Source of the DNA: Streptomyces sp. NBC_01317
Lineage (GTDB): Bacteria; Actinomycetota; Actinomycetes; Streptomycetales; Streptomycetaceae
DNA: 64,000 nt
NCBI RefSeq assembly: GCF_035961655.1
Contig: NZ_CP108393.1
Coordinates: 7,091,501-7,155,500 of the forward strand
Reading direction: 5' to 3'
The notes beneath the pieces were generated by a model. It was not told the origin of the DNA, made no database searches, and was given only the letters and a program-made list of their open reading frames with translations. This document shows positions 46,000-55,830 of this stretch, piece after piece. How positions within the stretch are numbered: position 1 is the stretch's first letter; each line of letters starts with the position of its first letter. A program made the position numbers and the translations under genes.

Positions 46000-46735
46000 T
46001 CACGCCGAGGTGGCCCGCACCGCCGGGAGGAACGAGCGGTGGCAGTGCGTCAGCAGCTCCCGGAGCGCGGCGCTCCCGTCCGTCCGGTGGACGAGGGCGA
46101 GCATCGCGCGCGTCCCGATGTCGTCGATGACGCGGGCCTCCAGCCCGTCGTCCCGTACGACCATGGACTCGGACAGCACGGCGACCCCGAGCCCGCGCGA
46201 GGCCAGATCGGCGACGGCGCTCGGCGCACCGGCCTGGAGCGCGATGTCCGGCCGGACGCCCCCGGCCGCGCAGGCCCGGTCCCACACCGCCCGGATGCCG
46301 GTGCCTTCGGGCAGGCAGACGAGCGCGTACGCGCTGACGTCGGCCAGGGTGACCCGCGCCCGCGCGGTCAGCGGATGGCCCGGGGGCACGGCCGCGATCA
46401 GCCGTTCGCTCACGATCGGCAGGGCCTCCAGGCCCGGGGGTGAGCTGTCGGCCGTACCGATCAGGGCGAGGTCCGCCGTACCCCCGCGCACCCGTTCCGT
46501 GAGGCGGTCCGAGGTGTCCTCGAACAGGCTGATCCCGACCCCGGGGTGGTCCCGGTGGAAGGAGGACAGGGCGTCGAACAGCGGGGGACGGTGCACGCGG
46601 TGACCATGCCCACCACCAGCCGGCCCCGGAGCAGCGCGTTCACCTCGGCGACCGCGTGCCGCGCGGCCTCGGCCGCCGCGAGCGCCGCACGGGCGTGGTC
46701 TGCTGCGTTCGCAGCAGGCGGGGCGCCTGCGGTGG
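46000..46735 (-). pseudogene. LysR-family regulator remnant: missing HTH and frameshifted
   Basis: The effector domain is intact in one frame from PPLFDALSSFHRDHPGVGISLFED to HCHRSFLPAVRATSA. The preceding linker AALAAAEAARHAVAEVNALLRGRLVVGMVTACTVP is in another frame. The break is at a run of five G (46583-46587, plus strand); one extra base would join VTACTVP and PLFDAL as in normal LysR proteins. Further upstream no winged-helix (about 60 residues) is found before the divergent MmpL gene. The gene therefore seems both truncated and frameshifted, unless the sequence has a homopolymer error. Confidence 0.75.
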
Positions 46736-46757
46736 CAGGACGACGTACGGACCGTAC
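46700..46757. promoter_or_regulatory. Two palindromes upstream of the MmpL gene
   Basis: CTGCTGCG-TT-CGCAGCAG (46700-46717) is a perfect 18-bp hairpin; GTACGG-A-CCGTAC (46745-46757) is a perfect 13-bp dyad. They lie 124-180 bases before the MmpL start, where a regulator could act; the first could also terminate transcription. Confidence 0.45.
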
Positions 46758-46880
46758 TGCGGAAGTGTGGGACAGGCGCGAGGAGGGCTCGGCGCGGAGC
46801 CTGCCCGGCGCCCCGCTGCGTCCGCGCAGCTCCTTCCCAGCTTTCCGCAGTTTCAGCCGCACGTTGTTCCTGGAGGACCG

Positions 46881-49094
46881 ATGTCCGCCCTTGCCCGCTG
46901 GTGCTACCGGCACCGGCTACTGACCGCACTGATCTGGCTGGGGGTGCTGGTCGGACTGGGCGCGGTGTCGAACAGCGTGGGCAGCGCGTTCAGCACGACG
47001 CTGTCCGCGCCGAGCACCGAGTCCAGCAAGGCCCTGGACCTGCTGAAGAAGAACAGTCCGGCCGCCTCGGGCGACCGGGACACCGTCGTGTGGCACACCA
47101 CCGACGGCAAGGTGACCGACAGCGCGGTGCGCCAGGACCTCACGGGGGTGCTGGACCAGATATCCAGGGCGCCCGGGGTGGCCTCGGTCACCAGCCCGTA
47201 CGCCCGGGGCGGCGCGGGACAGATCAGCGAGGACGGGGCGACCGCGTACGCGGCGGTGACGCTGGACAAGGCCGCGAACGACGTGGACAAGGCGCAGGTC
47301 GAGCACGTCATCTCGCTCGTGAAGCAGGCCCGTACGGACACGGTCGACGTGCAGTACGGCGGGCAGGCCTTCAAGGCGGCCGAGAACGAACTCAAGCCCA
47401 CCAGTGAGATCGTCGGGGTGATCGCGGCGCTGCTGATCATGCTGCTGATCTTCCGCTCGCTGTGGGCGGCGGCCCTGCCCATCCTCACCGCGGTCGCCGG
47501 GGTCGGCGCCGGCATCATGGGCACCGGCGTGCTCAGCCACACCCTCTCCATCCCGGACGTGGCGACCACCGTGGCCGCCCTGGTCGGGCTCGGTGTGGGC
47601 ATCGACTACGCGCTGTTCATCGTCAACCGGCACCGCAAGGGGCTGATGGCCGGATCCTCCGTCGAGGACGCGGCGGCGCGGGCCCTGGACACCTCGGGGC
47701 GCGCGGTGATCTTCGCGGGCCTGACCGTGGTGGTCGCCCTGCTGGGCCAGTACGCCCTGGGCATCGGCTTCCTCAACGGCATGGCGGCCGCCTCCGCGCT
47801 CACCGTCGCCCTCACCGTCCTCGCCTCGATCACCCTCCTCCCGGCCCTCCTCGGGCTCATGGGGCACCGGGTGCTGAGCCGCAAGCAGCGGCGGACCCTG
47901 CGCGAACACGGCCCCGTCCACGACGAGCAGCGAGGAGTTTGGGGGCGCTGGGCCTCCGCCGTCCTGGCGAAGCCGCGCGGCAAGGCGGTGCTGGCCCTGC
48001 TCGTGATGGTCGTCGTCTCGCTGCCGGTGTTCTCCCTGCGGCTGGGCAGCGCGGACGCGGGCAACGACCCCTCGTCGAGCGCGAGCCGTCAGTCGTACGA
48101 CCTGCTGGCCGACGGCTTCGGACCCGGCTTCAACGGACCGCTCCTGCTGGTGGCCCAGGCACCGCACGCCCAGGACAAGACGGCGCTGGAGTCCCTGGCC
48201 GCCGACCTCTCCGACGTGAAGGGCGTCGCGCGGGTGGTGGCCCCGCCGCTGGCGCCCGGCCAGGACGTGGGCACGATCCAGGTCGTCCCGACCACCTCGC
48301 CCCAGTCCGTGCAGACCACCGACCTGATCACACACCTGCGGGACACCGTGGTCCCGAGGGCGGAGCAGAACACCGACCTCCAGGTCTACGTGGGCGGCAG
48401 CACGGCGAGCGGCGTCGACTTCTCCGACGTCATCGTGTCCAAACTCCCGCTGTTCATCGTGATCATCGTCAGCCTCGGCTGCCTGCTGATGATGGTGGCG
48501 TTCCGCAGTGTGCTGGTCCCCCTGATCGGTGTGGTGATGAACCTGCTGACCATGGGCGTGGCCTTCGGCGCCGTGGTCGCGGCCTTCCAGTGGGGCTGGC
48601 TGTCCGAGGCGCTCGGCGCCGGGGCGGCGGGACCGGTGGAGGCGTTCGCGCCGGTCATGATGATCGCGATCCTGTTCGGTCTGTCCATGGACTATCAGGT
48701 GTTCCTGATCAGCCGTATGCACGAGGAATGGACGCTGAGCCGGGACAACGCGCGGGCGGTACGGATCGGGCAGGCCGAGACCGGACGGATCATCACGGCC
48801 GCCGCCGTCATCATGGCGTGTGTGTTCGCGGCCTTCATGTTCAGCGGCCAGCGGATCGTCGCGGAGTTCGGCCTGGGTCTCGCGCTCGCCGTTCTTCTGG
48901 ACGTGCTGCTCGTGCGTATGGTGGTGGTGCCCGCGCTGATGCATCTGTTCGGCGCGCGCAACTGGTGGCTGCCGCGCTGGCTGGACAAGCTGCTGCCGCA
49001 CCTCTCCATCGAGGGGACACCGGACGACGTGCCGGACACGGCGGCGGACCGGCAGGACCGGGACGACAGGCAGGATGTGCCGGTCGGGCGCTGA
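46881..49094 (+). CDS. MmpL/RND-family membrane transporter
   Basis: A 737-residue transporter with two 6-helix halves. The helix after RWCYRHRLLTALIW is followed by a soluble loop, helices 2-6 (IVGVIAALLIMLLIF, GLGVGIDYALFIVNRHR), a second loop after PRGKAVLALLVMVVV, then FGLSMDYQVFLISRMHEEW and the final helices. The paired GxGxDYxLFI and GLSMDYQVFL motifs mark MmpL proteins, which export lipids or hydrophobic molecules by proton motive force. ATG with TGGAGG eight bases upstream. A two-component system follows, 36 bases downstream, likely co-expressed. Substrate unknown. Confidence 0.94.
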   Translation: MSALARWCYRHRLLTALIWLGVLVGLGAVSNSVGSAFSTTLSAPSTESSKALDLLKKNSPAASGDRDTVVWHTTDGKVTDSAVRQDLTGVLDQISRAPGVASVTSPYARGGAGQISEDGATAYAAVTLDKAANDVDKAQVEHVISLVKQARTDTVDVQYGGQAFKAAENELKPTSEIVGVIAALLIMLLIFRSLWAAALPILTAVAGVGAGIMGTGVLSHTLSIPDVATTVAALVGLGVGIDYALFIVNRHRKGLMAGSSVEDAAARALDTSGRAVIFAGLTVVVALLGQYALGIGFLNGMAAASALTVALTVLASITLLPALLGLMGHRVLSRKQRRTLREHGPVHDEQRGVWGRWASAVLAKPRGKAVLALLVMVVVSLPVFSLRLGSADAGNDPSSSASRQSYDLLADGFGPGFNGPLLLVAQAPHAQDKTALESLAADLSDVKGVARVVAPPLAPGQDVGTIQVVPTTSPQSVQTTDLITHLRDTVVPRAEQNTDLQVYVGGSTASGVDFSDVIVSKLPLFIVIIVSLGCLLMMVAFRSVLVPLIGVVMNLLTMGVAFGAVVAAFQWGWLSEALGAGAAGPVEAFAPVMMIAILFGLSMDYQVFLISRMHEEWTLSRDNARAVRIGQAETGRIITAAAVIMACVFAAFMFSGQRIVAEFGLGLALAVLLDVLLVRMVVVPALMHLFGARNWWLPRWLDKLLPHLSIEGTPDDVPDTAADRQDRDDRQDVPVGR

Positions 49095-49130
49095 GCCCGC
49101 GGCGGGGTCCCGTACGGCGAAGGAGGACGA

Positions 49131-50486
49131 GTGATCCCCATGGTGTGGAGCCGGGTCAGATCGCGCCCGGCGCTGCACGACGCCGTGGTGGCCCTCGGGA
49201 CCGTCGTCGTGCTCCTGTCGATCACCCTCAGCGTCGCGCTCAGGGCGTCGGACTCCGCCATCGCCGTCCCGGCGGGCCTGGTGGTGCTGACCTGTCTGCC
49301 GCTGCTCGCCGGGAGCCGCTGGCCGGTGCCCGTCGTGCTGGTGACCGCCGCCCTCGACGTGACCCGGCTGTTCCTGATCGAGCCGGACTTCCAGAAGACG
49401 TACCCCACCGCGACCGTGATCGCGCTGTACGTGATGGCCGCGCACACCGGCCGCCGTACCGCGTGGCGGGTCGCGGGGGCGGTCGTCCTCGCGCTGACCG
49501 CCGTCGCCCTGTTCGCCCGGCCCGGGGTGGACAACCTGCCGATGAACCTCGGTGTGCTCCCCTGGACCTGCCTGCCCGTCGCCATCAGCGACGGCGTCCG
49601 CAGCCGCCGGGAGGTCCTGGCGGCGGCGACGGAACGGGCCGAGCGCGCCGAGCGGACGCGTGAGGAGGTCGCGCTGCGCCGGGTGACGGAGGAGCGGGTA
49701 CGGATCGCCCGCGAGCTGCACGACGTGGTGGCCCACCACATCACCCTGGTCAACGCCCAGGCCGGGGTCGCCCATCATCTGATGCGCACCGACCCGGAGC
49801 ACGCGTACACGGCCCTCGAACGCATCCGGGACACCAGCCGGTCGGCTCTGGACGAACTGCGTGCCACGGTCGGCCTGTTGCGCCAGCCCGGCGAGGCGCC
49901 CTCGACGCAGCCCGCGCCGGGGCTGGCCGATCTGGACGACCTGCTGGAGCGGTTCCGCCACTCCGGGCTGCCGGTGGAGCTGGTGTGCGCGGGGGAGCCG
50001 GGGACGCTGTCGGCGACGGCCGACCTCACGGCGTACCGGATCATCCAGGAAGCCCTGACCAACACCCACAAGCACGCCGGGCGGGCCCGCGCCCGGGTGC
50101 GGCTCGACTACACGGCGGCCCAGGTGCGGATCACCGTCGAGGACGACGGACGGGACGCCGGTACGGGGAACGGCATCGGGTACGGCCTCATCGGGATGCA
50201 CGAGCGGGCGCGGACGGCGGGCGGCACGGTGACGGCCGGCGCGCGGCCCGCGCCGGAGGCCGGGTTCCGCGTCACGGCCGAACTGCCGCTGAGCGTCGGG
50301 GCGGCCGCGCCCGCGACCGCCGCGTCCCCGGCCGTAAGGGTCCTCGGCGCCGCGGACAGCGCCCAGGTGCCCGACGTCACCGAGCCCGGTCCCACCGATC
50401 CCACCGGCAGGATCCCGAGCCCCGCCGATCCCACCGCCCCCTGCCTCATCACCGGCGTGCGCCTCCTCGGTGGCGGCCGGGCATGA
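49131..50486 (+). CDS. Sensor histidine kinase, NarL/DesK type (HisKA_3)
   Basis: A 451-residue membrane kinase. Four or five N-terminal helices (residues 17-155) with little extracellular part, then a coiled coil (AAATERAERAERTREEVALRR), the phospho-acceptor His in ERVRIARELHDVVAHHITLV and an ATPase domain with YRIIQEALTNTHKHA and GIGYGLIGMHERA. The C-terminal 60 residues are Pro/Ala-rich with PTDPTGRIPSPADPTAP and seem disordered. GTG start with AAGGAGG. It shares ATGA with its response regulator. The signal, perhaps membrane stress or an MmpL substrate, is unknown. Confidence 0.93.
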   Translation: MIPMVWSRVRSRPALHDAVVALGTVVVLLSITLSVALRASDSAIAVPAGLVVLTCLPLLAGSRWPVPVVLVTAALDVTRLFLIEPDFQKTYPTATVIALYVMAAHTGRRTAWRVAGAVVLALTAVALFARPGVDNLPMNLGVLPWTCLPVAISDGVRSRREVLAAATERAERAERTREEVALRRVTEERVRIARELHDVVAHHITLVNAQAGVAHHLMRTDPEHAYTALERIRDTSRSALDELRATVGLLRQPGEAPSTQPAPGLADLDDLLERFRHSGLPVELVCAGEPGTLSATADLTAYRIIQEALTNTHKHAGRARARVRLDYTAAQVRITVEDDGRDAGTGNGIGYGLIGMHERARTAGGTVTAGARPAPEAGFRVTAELPLSVGAAAPATAASPAVRVLGAADSAQVPDVTEPGPTDPTGRIPSPADPTAPCLITGVRLLGGGRA

Positions 50487-51154
50487 CGATCCGGGTGCTG
50501 CTCGCCGACGACCAGGCGCTGCTGCGGGGTACGTTCCGGCTGCTCATCGACTCCGAGCCGGACATGGAGGTCGTCGCCGAGGCGTCCGACGGCCGTGAGG
50601 CGGTCGCACTGGCCCTCAGCAGCCAGGCGGAGGTCGTGCTGATGGACATCCGCATGCCCGGCATGAGTGGCCTCGACGCGACCCGGCTGATCATGGCGGA
50701 CGAGGATCTGGCGGGGGTCCGGGTGCTGATCCTGACCACCTTCGAGAACGACGAGTACGTGGCGGAGGCCCTGCGGGCCGGGGCCAGCGGCTTCCTGGGC
50801 AAGGGCATCAACCCCGAGGAACTCCTCGACGCGATCCGGGTGATCGCCACGGGTGACATGCTCCTCTCGCCCGCCGCCACGAAGAGCGTCATCTCCCGCT
50901 TCCTCGCGCAGACCGAGCGGCCCAACCCGGATGCGGCGGAGCGGCTGGCGGGGCTGACCCCGCGCGAACGGGAGGTGGTCACCTGGGTGGGACGGGGGCT
51001 GTCCAACCAGGACATCGCCGCCCAGCTGTACGTCAGCCCGGTCACCGTGAAGACCCACGTCAACCGGGCCATGGCCAAGCTCGGTGCCCGGGACCGCGCG
51101 CAGGTGGTGATCCTGGCGTACGAGTCCGGCATCGTCCAGCCGGGTTCGGCCTGA
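50483..51154 (+). CDS. LuxR/NarL-type response regulator
   Basis: A 223-residue response regulator. Receiver domain: acidic pair in VLLADDQALLRG, phospho-Asp in VVLMDIRMPGMSG, Thr in ILTTFENDEYV, Lys in GFLGKGINPEEL. LuxR helix-turn-helix: LTPREREVVTWVGRGLSNQDIAAQLYVSPVTVKTHVNRAMAKLGARDR. It is translated with the kinase. Probable targets include the MmpL operon itself (inference). Confidence 0.95.
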   Translation: MTIRVLLADDQALLRGTFRLLIDSEPDMEVVAEASDGREAVALALSSQAEVVLMDIRMPGMSGLDATRLIMADEDLAGVRVLILTTFENDEYVAEALRAGASGFLGKGINPEELLDAIRVIATGDMLLSPAATKSVISRFLAQTERPNPDAAERLAGLTPREREVVTWVGRGLSNQDIAAQLYVSPVTVKTHVNRAMAKLGARDRAQVVILAYESGIVQPGSA

Positions 51155-51282
51155 CGGGACACGGCTCTGGATGTTCTGTGCGATATGCGTACAGTTGGAC
51201 AGGTCAAAAACAGGACAAACAGCCCACCCGACACCCCTGTTCCGCGACCGGCCCGCTCCCGCTCCCCGCTTGAGGCACCCTT

Positions 51283-52464
51283 TTGAGAGAACGGACAACT
51301 CCCACCCCCACGCGTGCCCGCCCGGGCCCTCTGGCGCGCTGGTCCGGAGCCACGGCGGGGAAGGCCTTCCTGCTCCGTCTGCTGTGGCAGGCGCCCACGG
51401 TCCTGCCGCTGGCGGTGCTGTGCGCGGTGACGGTGGTCGGATTCCTGGTCCCCATGGACATCCACCTGGCGTCGCTGCTCGTCGCGGTGCCGGCGCTGAC
51501 CGCCGGGCTGGTGGGTCCCCGGTGGACGGCCCTCATCACCGCCCTGGCGTGTGTGGCCGCCGCCTCGCTCGACATCCGTGACGGCCTCATGGACTCACCG
51601 ATCCTGCCGATCCACCTGATCGACCTGCTGGTCGTCTGCGGTCTGGTCGTGCTGTTCTGGCGCCTGCGGGACCTGGACTTCAAGGCGCTGGTCCAGGTGA
51701 GATCCGTCTCGGACGCCGCCCAGCGCGCGGTGCTGCGCCCCCTGCCCCGCCGGATCGGACGCCTGCGGATCGCGTCCGTCTACCGCTCGGCCGCCGCGCA
51801 GGCACAGATCGGCGGTGACCTGTACGCCGCCGAGCGGACCCCGGGCGCGGTCCGCCTGATCATCGGGGACGTACGGGGCAACGGCCTGCCGGCGGTGGAC
51901 GACGCCGCGGCCGTGCTGGGGGCCTTCCGGGAGGCCGCCCACCGCGACGCCACCCTGCCGGAGCTGGTGGCCTCGCTGGAGGGCAGCGTGGGCCGGCATC
52001 TGCGGGAGGTCGGCAAGACCGACCGGGACAGCGGCGAGCGGTTCATCACCGCCCTGGTCCTGGAGATCCCGGACGACGCCCCGGTGGTACGGATGATCAG
52101 CTGCGGCCATCCGCCGCCCCTGCGCTCCCACCGGGGGGTCACGACGCTCCTGCGCTCGCCGCACCCCGCGCCGCCGCTGGGCCTGGCGGGGGACATCGAG
52201 GACTACCAACTGGACAGCTTCCCGCTGGAGTCCGGGGACACGCTTCTCCTGCACACCGACGGCCTGCTGGAGGCCCGGGACAGCACCGGCGCGTTCTACC
52301 CGGCGCACGAGCGCTTCGACGCCCTGCTCTGGTGCGACCCCGACGAACTGCTCCAGCGCCTGGTCAAGGATCTGCTGGAGCACGTCGAAGGCCGGCTGGA
52401 GGACGACGTGGCGCTGGTCGCCCTGGAGCGGCTGCGGGAGCAGTCGGAGCTGCCGACCGCCTGA
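51283..52464 (+). CDS. Membrane PP2C-type phosphatase (SpoIIE/RsbU family)
   Basis: A 393-residue protein. Four predicted helices in the first 130 residues (VLPLAVLCAVTVVGFLV, LASLLVAVPALTAGLVG, IHLIDLLVVCGLVVLFW) are followed by a PP2C domain: IGGDLYAAERTPGAVRLIIGDVRGNGLPA with metal Asp residues, MISCGHPPPLRSH, and LLLHTDGLLEARD plus EDDVALVALE. Such enzymes dephosphorylate anti-anti-sigma factors. No sensor PAS or GAF is present. A TTG start is used because the signal and GAGG spacing fit; no ATG is better placed. No sigma-factor partner is adjacent. Confidence 0.9.
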   Translation: MRERTTPTPTRARPGPLARWSGATAGKAFLLRLLWQAPTVLPLAVLCAVTVVGFLVPMDIHLASLLVAVPALTAGLVGPRWTALITALACVAAASLDIRDGLMDSPILPIHLIDLLVVCGLVVLFWRLRDLDFKALVQVRSVSDAAQRAVLRPLPRRIGRLRIASVYRSAAAQAQIGGDLYAAERTPGAVRLIIGDVRGNGLPAVDDAAAVLGAFREAAHRDATLPELVASLEGSVGRHLREVGKTDRDSGERFITALVLEIPDDAPVVRMISCGHPPPLRSHRGVTTLLRSPHPAPPLGLAGDIEDYQLDSFPLESGDTLLLHTDGLLEARDSTGAFYPAHERFDALLWCDPDELLQRLVKDLLEHVEGRLEDDVALVALERLREQSELPTA

Positions 52465-52569
52465 GCCGCAGGGGCCGTAGGGGCGCCGGGCCGCCTCCGG
52501 GCCCCGGCTCAGCCCCCTGCGCCGGAGCCACGTTCCGTACACCGCCGTCCGGCCCCCGCAGGACCGTCC

Positions 52570-53925
52570 TCAGACGGTGCCGCTCCTCACCGGGGCGGGC
52601 TCCCGGCTCCCGCGCTCCGCGAGCAGCGCCTCGTGGATCTCGCCGGCCCGTACCGCCGTGTTCGACAGCAGGGTCGAGGTGATCCCGTGGGTGTGCTCCG
52701 TGCCGCCCTGGAGATAGATCCCGGCGCTCACGTTCGCGGCCGTGACGACGCGGTGGTCACGCCCCACGAGGAGCGCGTCCTCGTCGTCGCGCAGGCACAG
52801 CTTGCCGACGCCGCCCAGGCGCTCGCCGAGATCCTGCGGCCGGTACCCCGTCCCGTGGACGAGGACGTCCGCGGTGAGCACCTCCCGCTCCCCGGTCGGC
52901 AGGTACTCCACGGTGATGTCCAGCTGGTCCCCGCGCGGTTCGACCTCACGGATGCGCGAGACGTTCAGCATCCGCAGCCGCTCCCGGCCCTGGACCTTCT
53001 CCTGGTACATGGTCCGGGAGAGGGCCTCGATCAGATCCATGTCCACCACCGAGTAGTTGGTGCCCCGGTGGTAGTCGAAGAGCGACCGCTTCACGCCGCG
53101 CGGCGCGTGGTAGTAGATGTCGACGGCCTCCGGGTCGAAGATCCGGTTGGCGAAGGGGCTGTCGTCGGCGGGGGTGTAGCCGTACTTGGAGAAGACGGAG
53201 CAGACCTCGGCCTCCGGGAAGCTGCGGTGCAGATAGTCGACCGCCTCCGCGGCGCTCTGCCCGGCGCCCAGCACCACGGCCCGGCGCACCTGCTTGCCGC
53301 TGCGCGCCAACTCCGCCACCCGGGGTATGAGTTGGCTGTTGTGCCACACCTGGTCCGACAGCACGGTCCCGGGCGGCAGATGCGGCTCCAGGCCCGTGGC
53401 GACCACCAGATTGCGCGCCCGGCGCACGATCCGCCCCTCCGGGTCCCCGGGGTCGCGGCTGGTCACGTCGAACCAGCGCACCTCGCCGTCCACCGTCACC
53501 GGGTCCACGGAGACGACCTCGGAGCCGTACTCCACCACGTCGTCCACGCGGGCGGCGGCCCACTCGAAGTAGTCGTGGAACTCGATACGGAGGGGGAACA
53601 GCGTCTTCTGGTTGAGGAAGTCCACCAGCCTGCCCTGCTCCCGCAGGTACGACAGGAAGCTGAAGTCGCTCGTCGGGTCCCGCATCGTGACCAGGTCCTT
53701 GAGGAACGAGACCTGCATCGTGGCGTCGTCGATGAGCATGCCCCGGTGCCAGCCGAAACGCGGTTGCTTCTCCAGAAAACCGGCCCGTATCCGTTCGTCG
53801 TCGGGGACTCGTGCGTTGTGCTCCTGGATCGCTATCGCGAGCGCCAGGTTCGACGGCCCGAATCCGATGCCCAGTACGTCATGGATGTCCTGGACCGAGC
53901 CCGGCTCACTGTGCAGTGGGTTCAC
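52570..53925 (-). CDS. cchB: L-ornithine N5-monooxygenase (hydroxamate siderophore)
   Basis: A 451-residue flavin N-hydroxylase making N5-hydroxyornithine, the metal-binding unit. FAD site GIGFGPSNLALAIAI near residues 19-33; GWHRGMLIDDATMQVSFLKDLVTMRDPTSDFSFLSYL is the ornithine/lysine hydroxylase block; NADPH site VVLGAGQSAAEAVDYL; C-terminal ATGYRP-type motif reads HGTGYRPQDL. It is divergent from the formyltransferase over 76 bases with an iron box. The symbol is given by analogy with the coelichelin cluster; lysine hydroxylase is excluded mainly by the neighbouring formyltransferase and is a weaker alternative. Confidence 0.92.
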   Translation of the reverse strand: MNPLHSEPGSVQDIHDVLGIGFGPSNLALAIAIQEHNARVPDDERIRAGFLEKQPRFGWHRGMLIDDATMQVSFLKDLVTMRDPTSDFSFLSYLREQGRLVDFLNQKTLFPLRIEFHDYFEWAAARVDDVVEYGSEVVSVDPVTVDGEVRWFDVTSRDPGDPEGRIVRRARNLVVATGLEPHLPPGTVLSDQVWHNSQLIPRVAELARSGKQVRRAVVLGAGQSAAEAVDYLHRSFPEAEVCSVFSKYGYTPADDSPFANRIFDPEAVDIYYHAPRGVKRSLFDYHRGTNYSVVDMDLIEALSRTMYQEKVQGRERLRMLNVSRIREVEPRGDQLDITVEYLPTGEREVLTADVLVHGTGYRPQDLGERLGGVGKLCLRDDEDALLVGRDHRVVTAANVSAGIYLQGGTEHTHGITSTLLSNTAVRAGEIHEALLAERGSREPAPVRSGTV

Positions 53926-53960
53926 CGCGTCATCGCCTCCCTAAGCAGGCACATGTTAGA

Positions 53961-53979
53961 TAAGGTTAGCCTTACCTTG
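53961..53979. promoter_or_regulatory. Iron box (DmdR/IdeR site) between cchB-like and cchA-like genes
   Basis: TAAGGTTAGCCTTACCTTG agrees at about 14 of 19 positions with the actinobacterial iron box TTAGGTTAGGCTAACCTAA. It lies in the divergent promoter of the hydroxylase and formyltransferase genes, so both should be repressed when iron is sufficient. Confidence 0.85.
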
Positions 53980-54001
53980 CAATGTCTGAGGAGGATTCAC
54001 C

Positions 54002-54949
54002 ATGCGGGTCGTCATGTTCGGCTACCAGACCTGGGGTCATCGCACGCTCCAAGCGCTGCTCGACTCCACTCACGACGTGGTCCTGGTGGTGACCCACCCC
54101 AAGAGCGACCACGTCTACGAGAAGATCTGGGACGACTCGGTGGCCGAACTCGCCGAGAAGCACGGCGTACCGGTGCTGCTGCGCAACCGCCCCGACGACG
54201 AGGAGCTGCTCAGGACGCTGCGCGAGGCGGCGCCGGACATCATCGTCGCCAACAACTGGCGTACGTGGCTGCCGCCGGAGATCTTCGACCTGCCGCCGCA
54301 CGGCACGCTCAACGTCCATGACTCGCTGCTGCCTTCGTACGCGGGCTTCTCGCCGCTGATCTGGGCGCTGATCAACGGCGAGCGGGAGGTCGGCGTCACC
54401 GCGCACCGGATGGACGGCGAACTGGACGCCGGGGACGTCGTGTTCCAGCGTTCCGTCCCGGTCGGCCCCACCGACACGGCCACCGACCTCTTCCACCGTA
54501 CGGTCGACCTCATCGGGCCGATCGTGCGGGCCTCCCTCGACCGGATCGAGTCGGGCACCGCGGAGTGGGTCCCGCAGGACCGGAGCCGGGCCAGCTTCTT
54601 CCACAAGCGCTCGGTCGAGGACAGCCGGATCGACTGGACCTGGCCCGCCGAGGACCTGGAGCGGCTGGTACGCGCCCAGTCGGACCCGTACCCCAACGCC
54701 TTCACCTACCACCGCGGCGAGCGGATACGGATCGTCTCGGCGGCGCTCTCGCAGGCCAACTACGGAGGCACCCCCGGCCGGATCTTCATCCGCGAGGGCG
54801 ACGGGGTGGTCATCGTGGCGGGTACGGAGGCACGCTTCGGCCGGAGCAAGGGCCTGGTGATCAAGCGGGTCCGTACCGAGGACGGCGTCGAGCACGCGGC
54901 CACGGACTACTTCCGCACCATGGGCGGCTACCTGACCGCCCGTCCGTGA
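54002..54949 (+). CDS. cchA: N5-hydroxyornithine formyltransferase (methionyl-tRNA formyltransferase-like)
   Basis: A 315-residue formyltransferase: N-terminal domain with [38 protein letters not shown] and the catalytic [42 protein letters not shown] (Asn in LNVHDSLLP, His, Asp), and a C-terminal OB-like domain. Homologues in siderophore clusters formylate N5-hydroxyornithine using N10-formyl-tetrahydrofolate. Iron box upstream; its stop overlaps the acetylglutamate kinase gene (GTGA). Named by analogy with coelichelin cchA. Confidence 0.92.
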   Translation: MRVVMFGYQTWGHRTLQALLDSTHDVVLVVTHPKSDHVYEKIWDDSVAELAEKHGVPVLLRNRPDDEELLRTLREAAPDIIVANNWRTWLPPEIFDLPPHGTLNVHDSLLPSYAGFSPLIWALINGEREVGVTAHRMDGELDAGDVVFQRSVPVGPTDTATDLFHRTVDLIGPIVRASLDRIESGTAEWVPQDRSRASFFHKRSVEDSRIDWTWPAEDLERLVRAQSDPYPNAFTYHRGERIRIVSAALSQANYGGTPGRIFIREGDGVVIVAGTEARFGRSKGLVIKRVRTEDGVEHAATDYFRTMGGYLTARP

Positions 54950-55815
54950 GCGGGGTCCTCGCGCCGGCCGATGCCGGTACGGACGCGCTGGAGCGGCTGC
55001 GCGGCCGGATCGTCGTCGTCAAGTTCGGCGGGAACGCGATGGTGGACGACGCGCTCAAGCGCGCGTTCGCCCACGACGTCGTCGCCCTGCGCCTGGCCGG
55101 GGTGAAACCCGTCGTCGTGCACGGCGGCGGCCCGCAGATCAGCGCCCAACTGGCCCGGCACGGGCTGGAGTCCCGCTTCGAGGCGGGGCTGCGCGTGACG
55201 ACGCCGGAGGCGATGGACGTCGTACGGATGGTGCTCTCCGGGAAGGTCCAGCGCGAACTGGTCGGCCTGCTCAACGAGCACGGCCCGTACGCGGTCGGGC
55301 TCACCGGCGAGGACGCGCACACCCTGACGGCGGAGAAGCACTACGCGCGGGTGGCGGGCGAGCCGGTCGACCTCGGCATGGTGGGGAACATCACCAAGGT
55401 CGACACGGCGGCCGTACAAGTCCTGTTGGACCACGGCCACATCCCGGTCGTCTCGCCGGTCGCGCGCGGCGAGGGGGGCGAGGTCTACAACGTCAACGCC
55501 GACACGGCGGCGGGCGCGATCGCGGCGGCGCTGGAGGCGGAGACGCTGGTCGTCCTGACGGACGTGCCGGGCCTGTACGCGCACTGGCCGCACAGCGACC
55601 GCGTCGTGGAGCGCCTCACGGCGGGAGACCTGGACCCCCTGCTGCCCGGCCTGGACGGGGGAATGCTCCCGAAGATGGAGGCGTGCCGCACGGCGGTACG
55701 GGCGGGGGTCGCCACGGCCCGCGTCCTGGACGGCCGGGTGCACCACGCGCTGTGGGCGGGCCTGCTGGACCCAGGGGCTTCCGGCACGACGGTCCTGCCG
55801 GACGCGGGCGCCTAG
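54946..55815 (+). CDS. Cluster-borne acetylglutamate kinase (ArgB-like)
   Basis: A 289-residue amino-acid kinase: [19 protein letters not shown] with the conserved Lys/Gly loop, [40 protein letters not shown] and [14 protein letters not shown]. It phosphorylates N-acetylglutamate, the second and often controlling step to ornithine. Co-translation with the formyltransferase and iron control indicate a dedicated copy that raises ornithine supply for siderophore synthesis. The Arg-binding N-terminal helix is short, so feedback sensitivity is uncertain. No other arginine gene is nearby. Confidence 0.93.
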   Translation: MSGVLAPADAGTDALERLRGRIVVVKFGGNAMVDDALKRAFAHDVVALRLAGVKPVVVHGGGPQISAQLARHGLESRFEAGLRVTTPEAMDVVRMVLSGKVQRELVGLLNEHGPYAVGLTGEDAHTLTAEKHYARVAGEPVDLGMVGNITKVDTAAVQVLLDHGHIPVVSPVARGEGGEVYNVNADTAAGAIAAALEAETLVVLTDVPGLYAHWPHSDRVVERLTAGDLDPLLPGLDGGMLPKMEACRTAVRAGVATARVLDGRVHHALWAGLLDPGASGTTVLPDAGA

Positions 55816-55830
55816 AGAAAGCGGACCGAT

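Noticed and set aside
46917..50201. 1094-codon minus-strand open frame opposite MmpL and kinase genes
   Set aside because: His/Arg/Gln-rich with no motifs, covering two well supported plus-strand genes.
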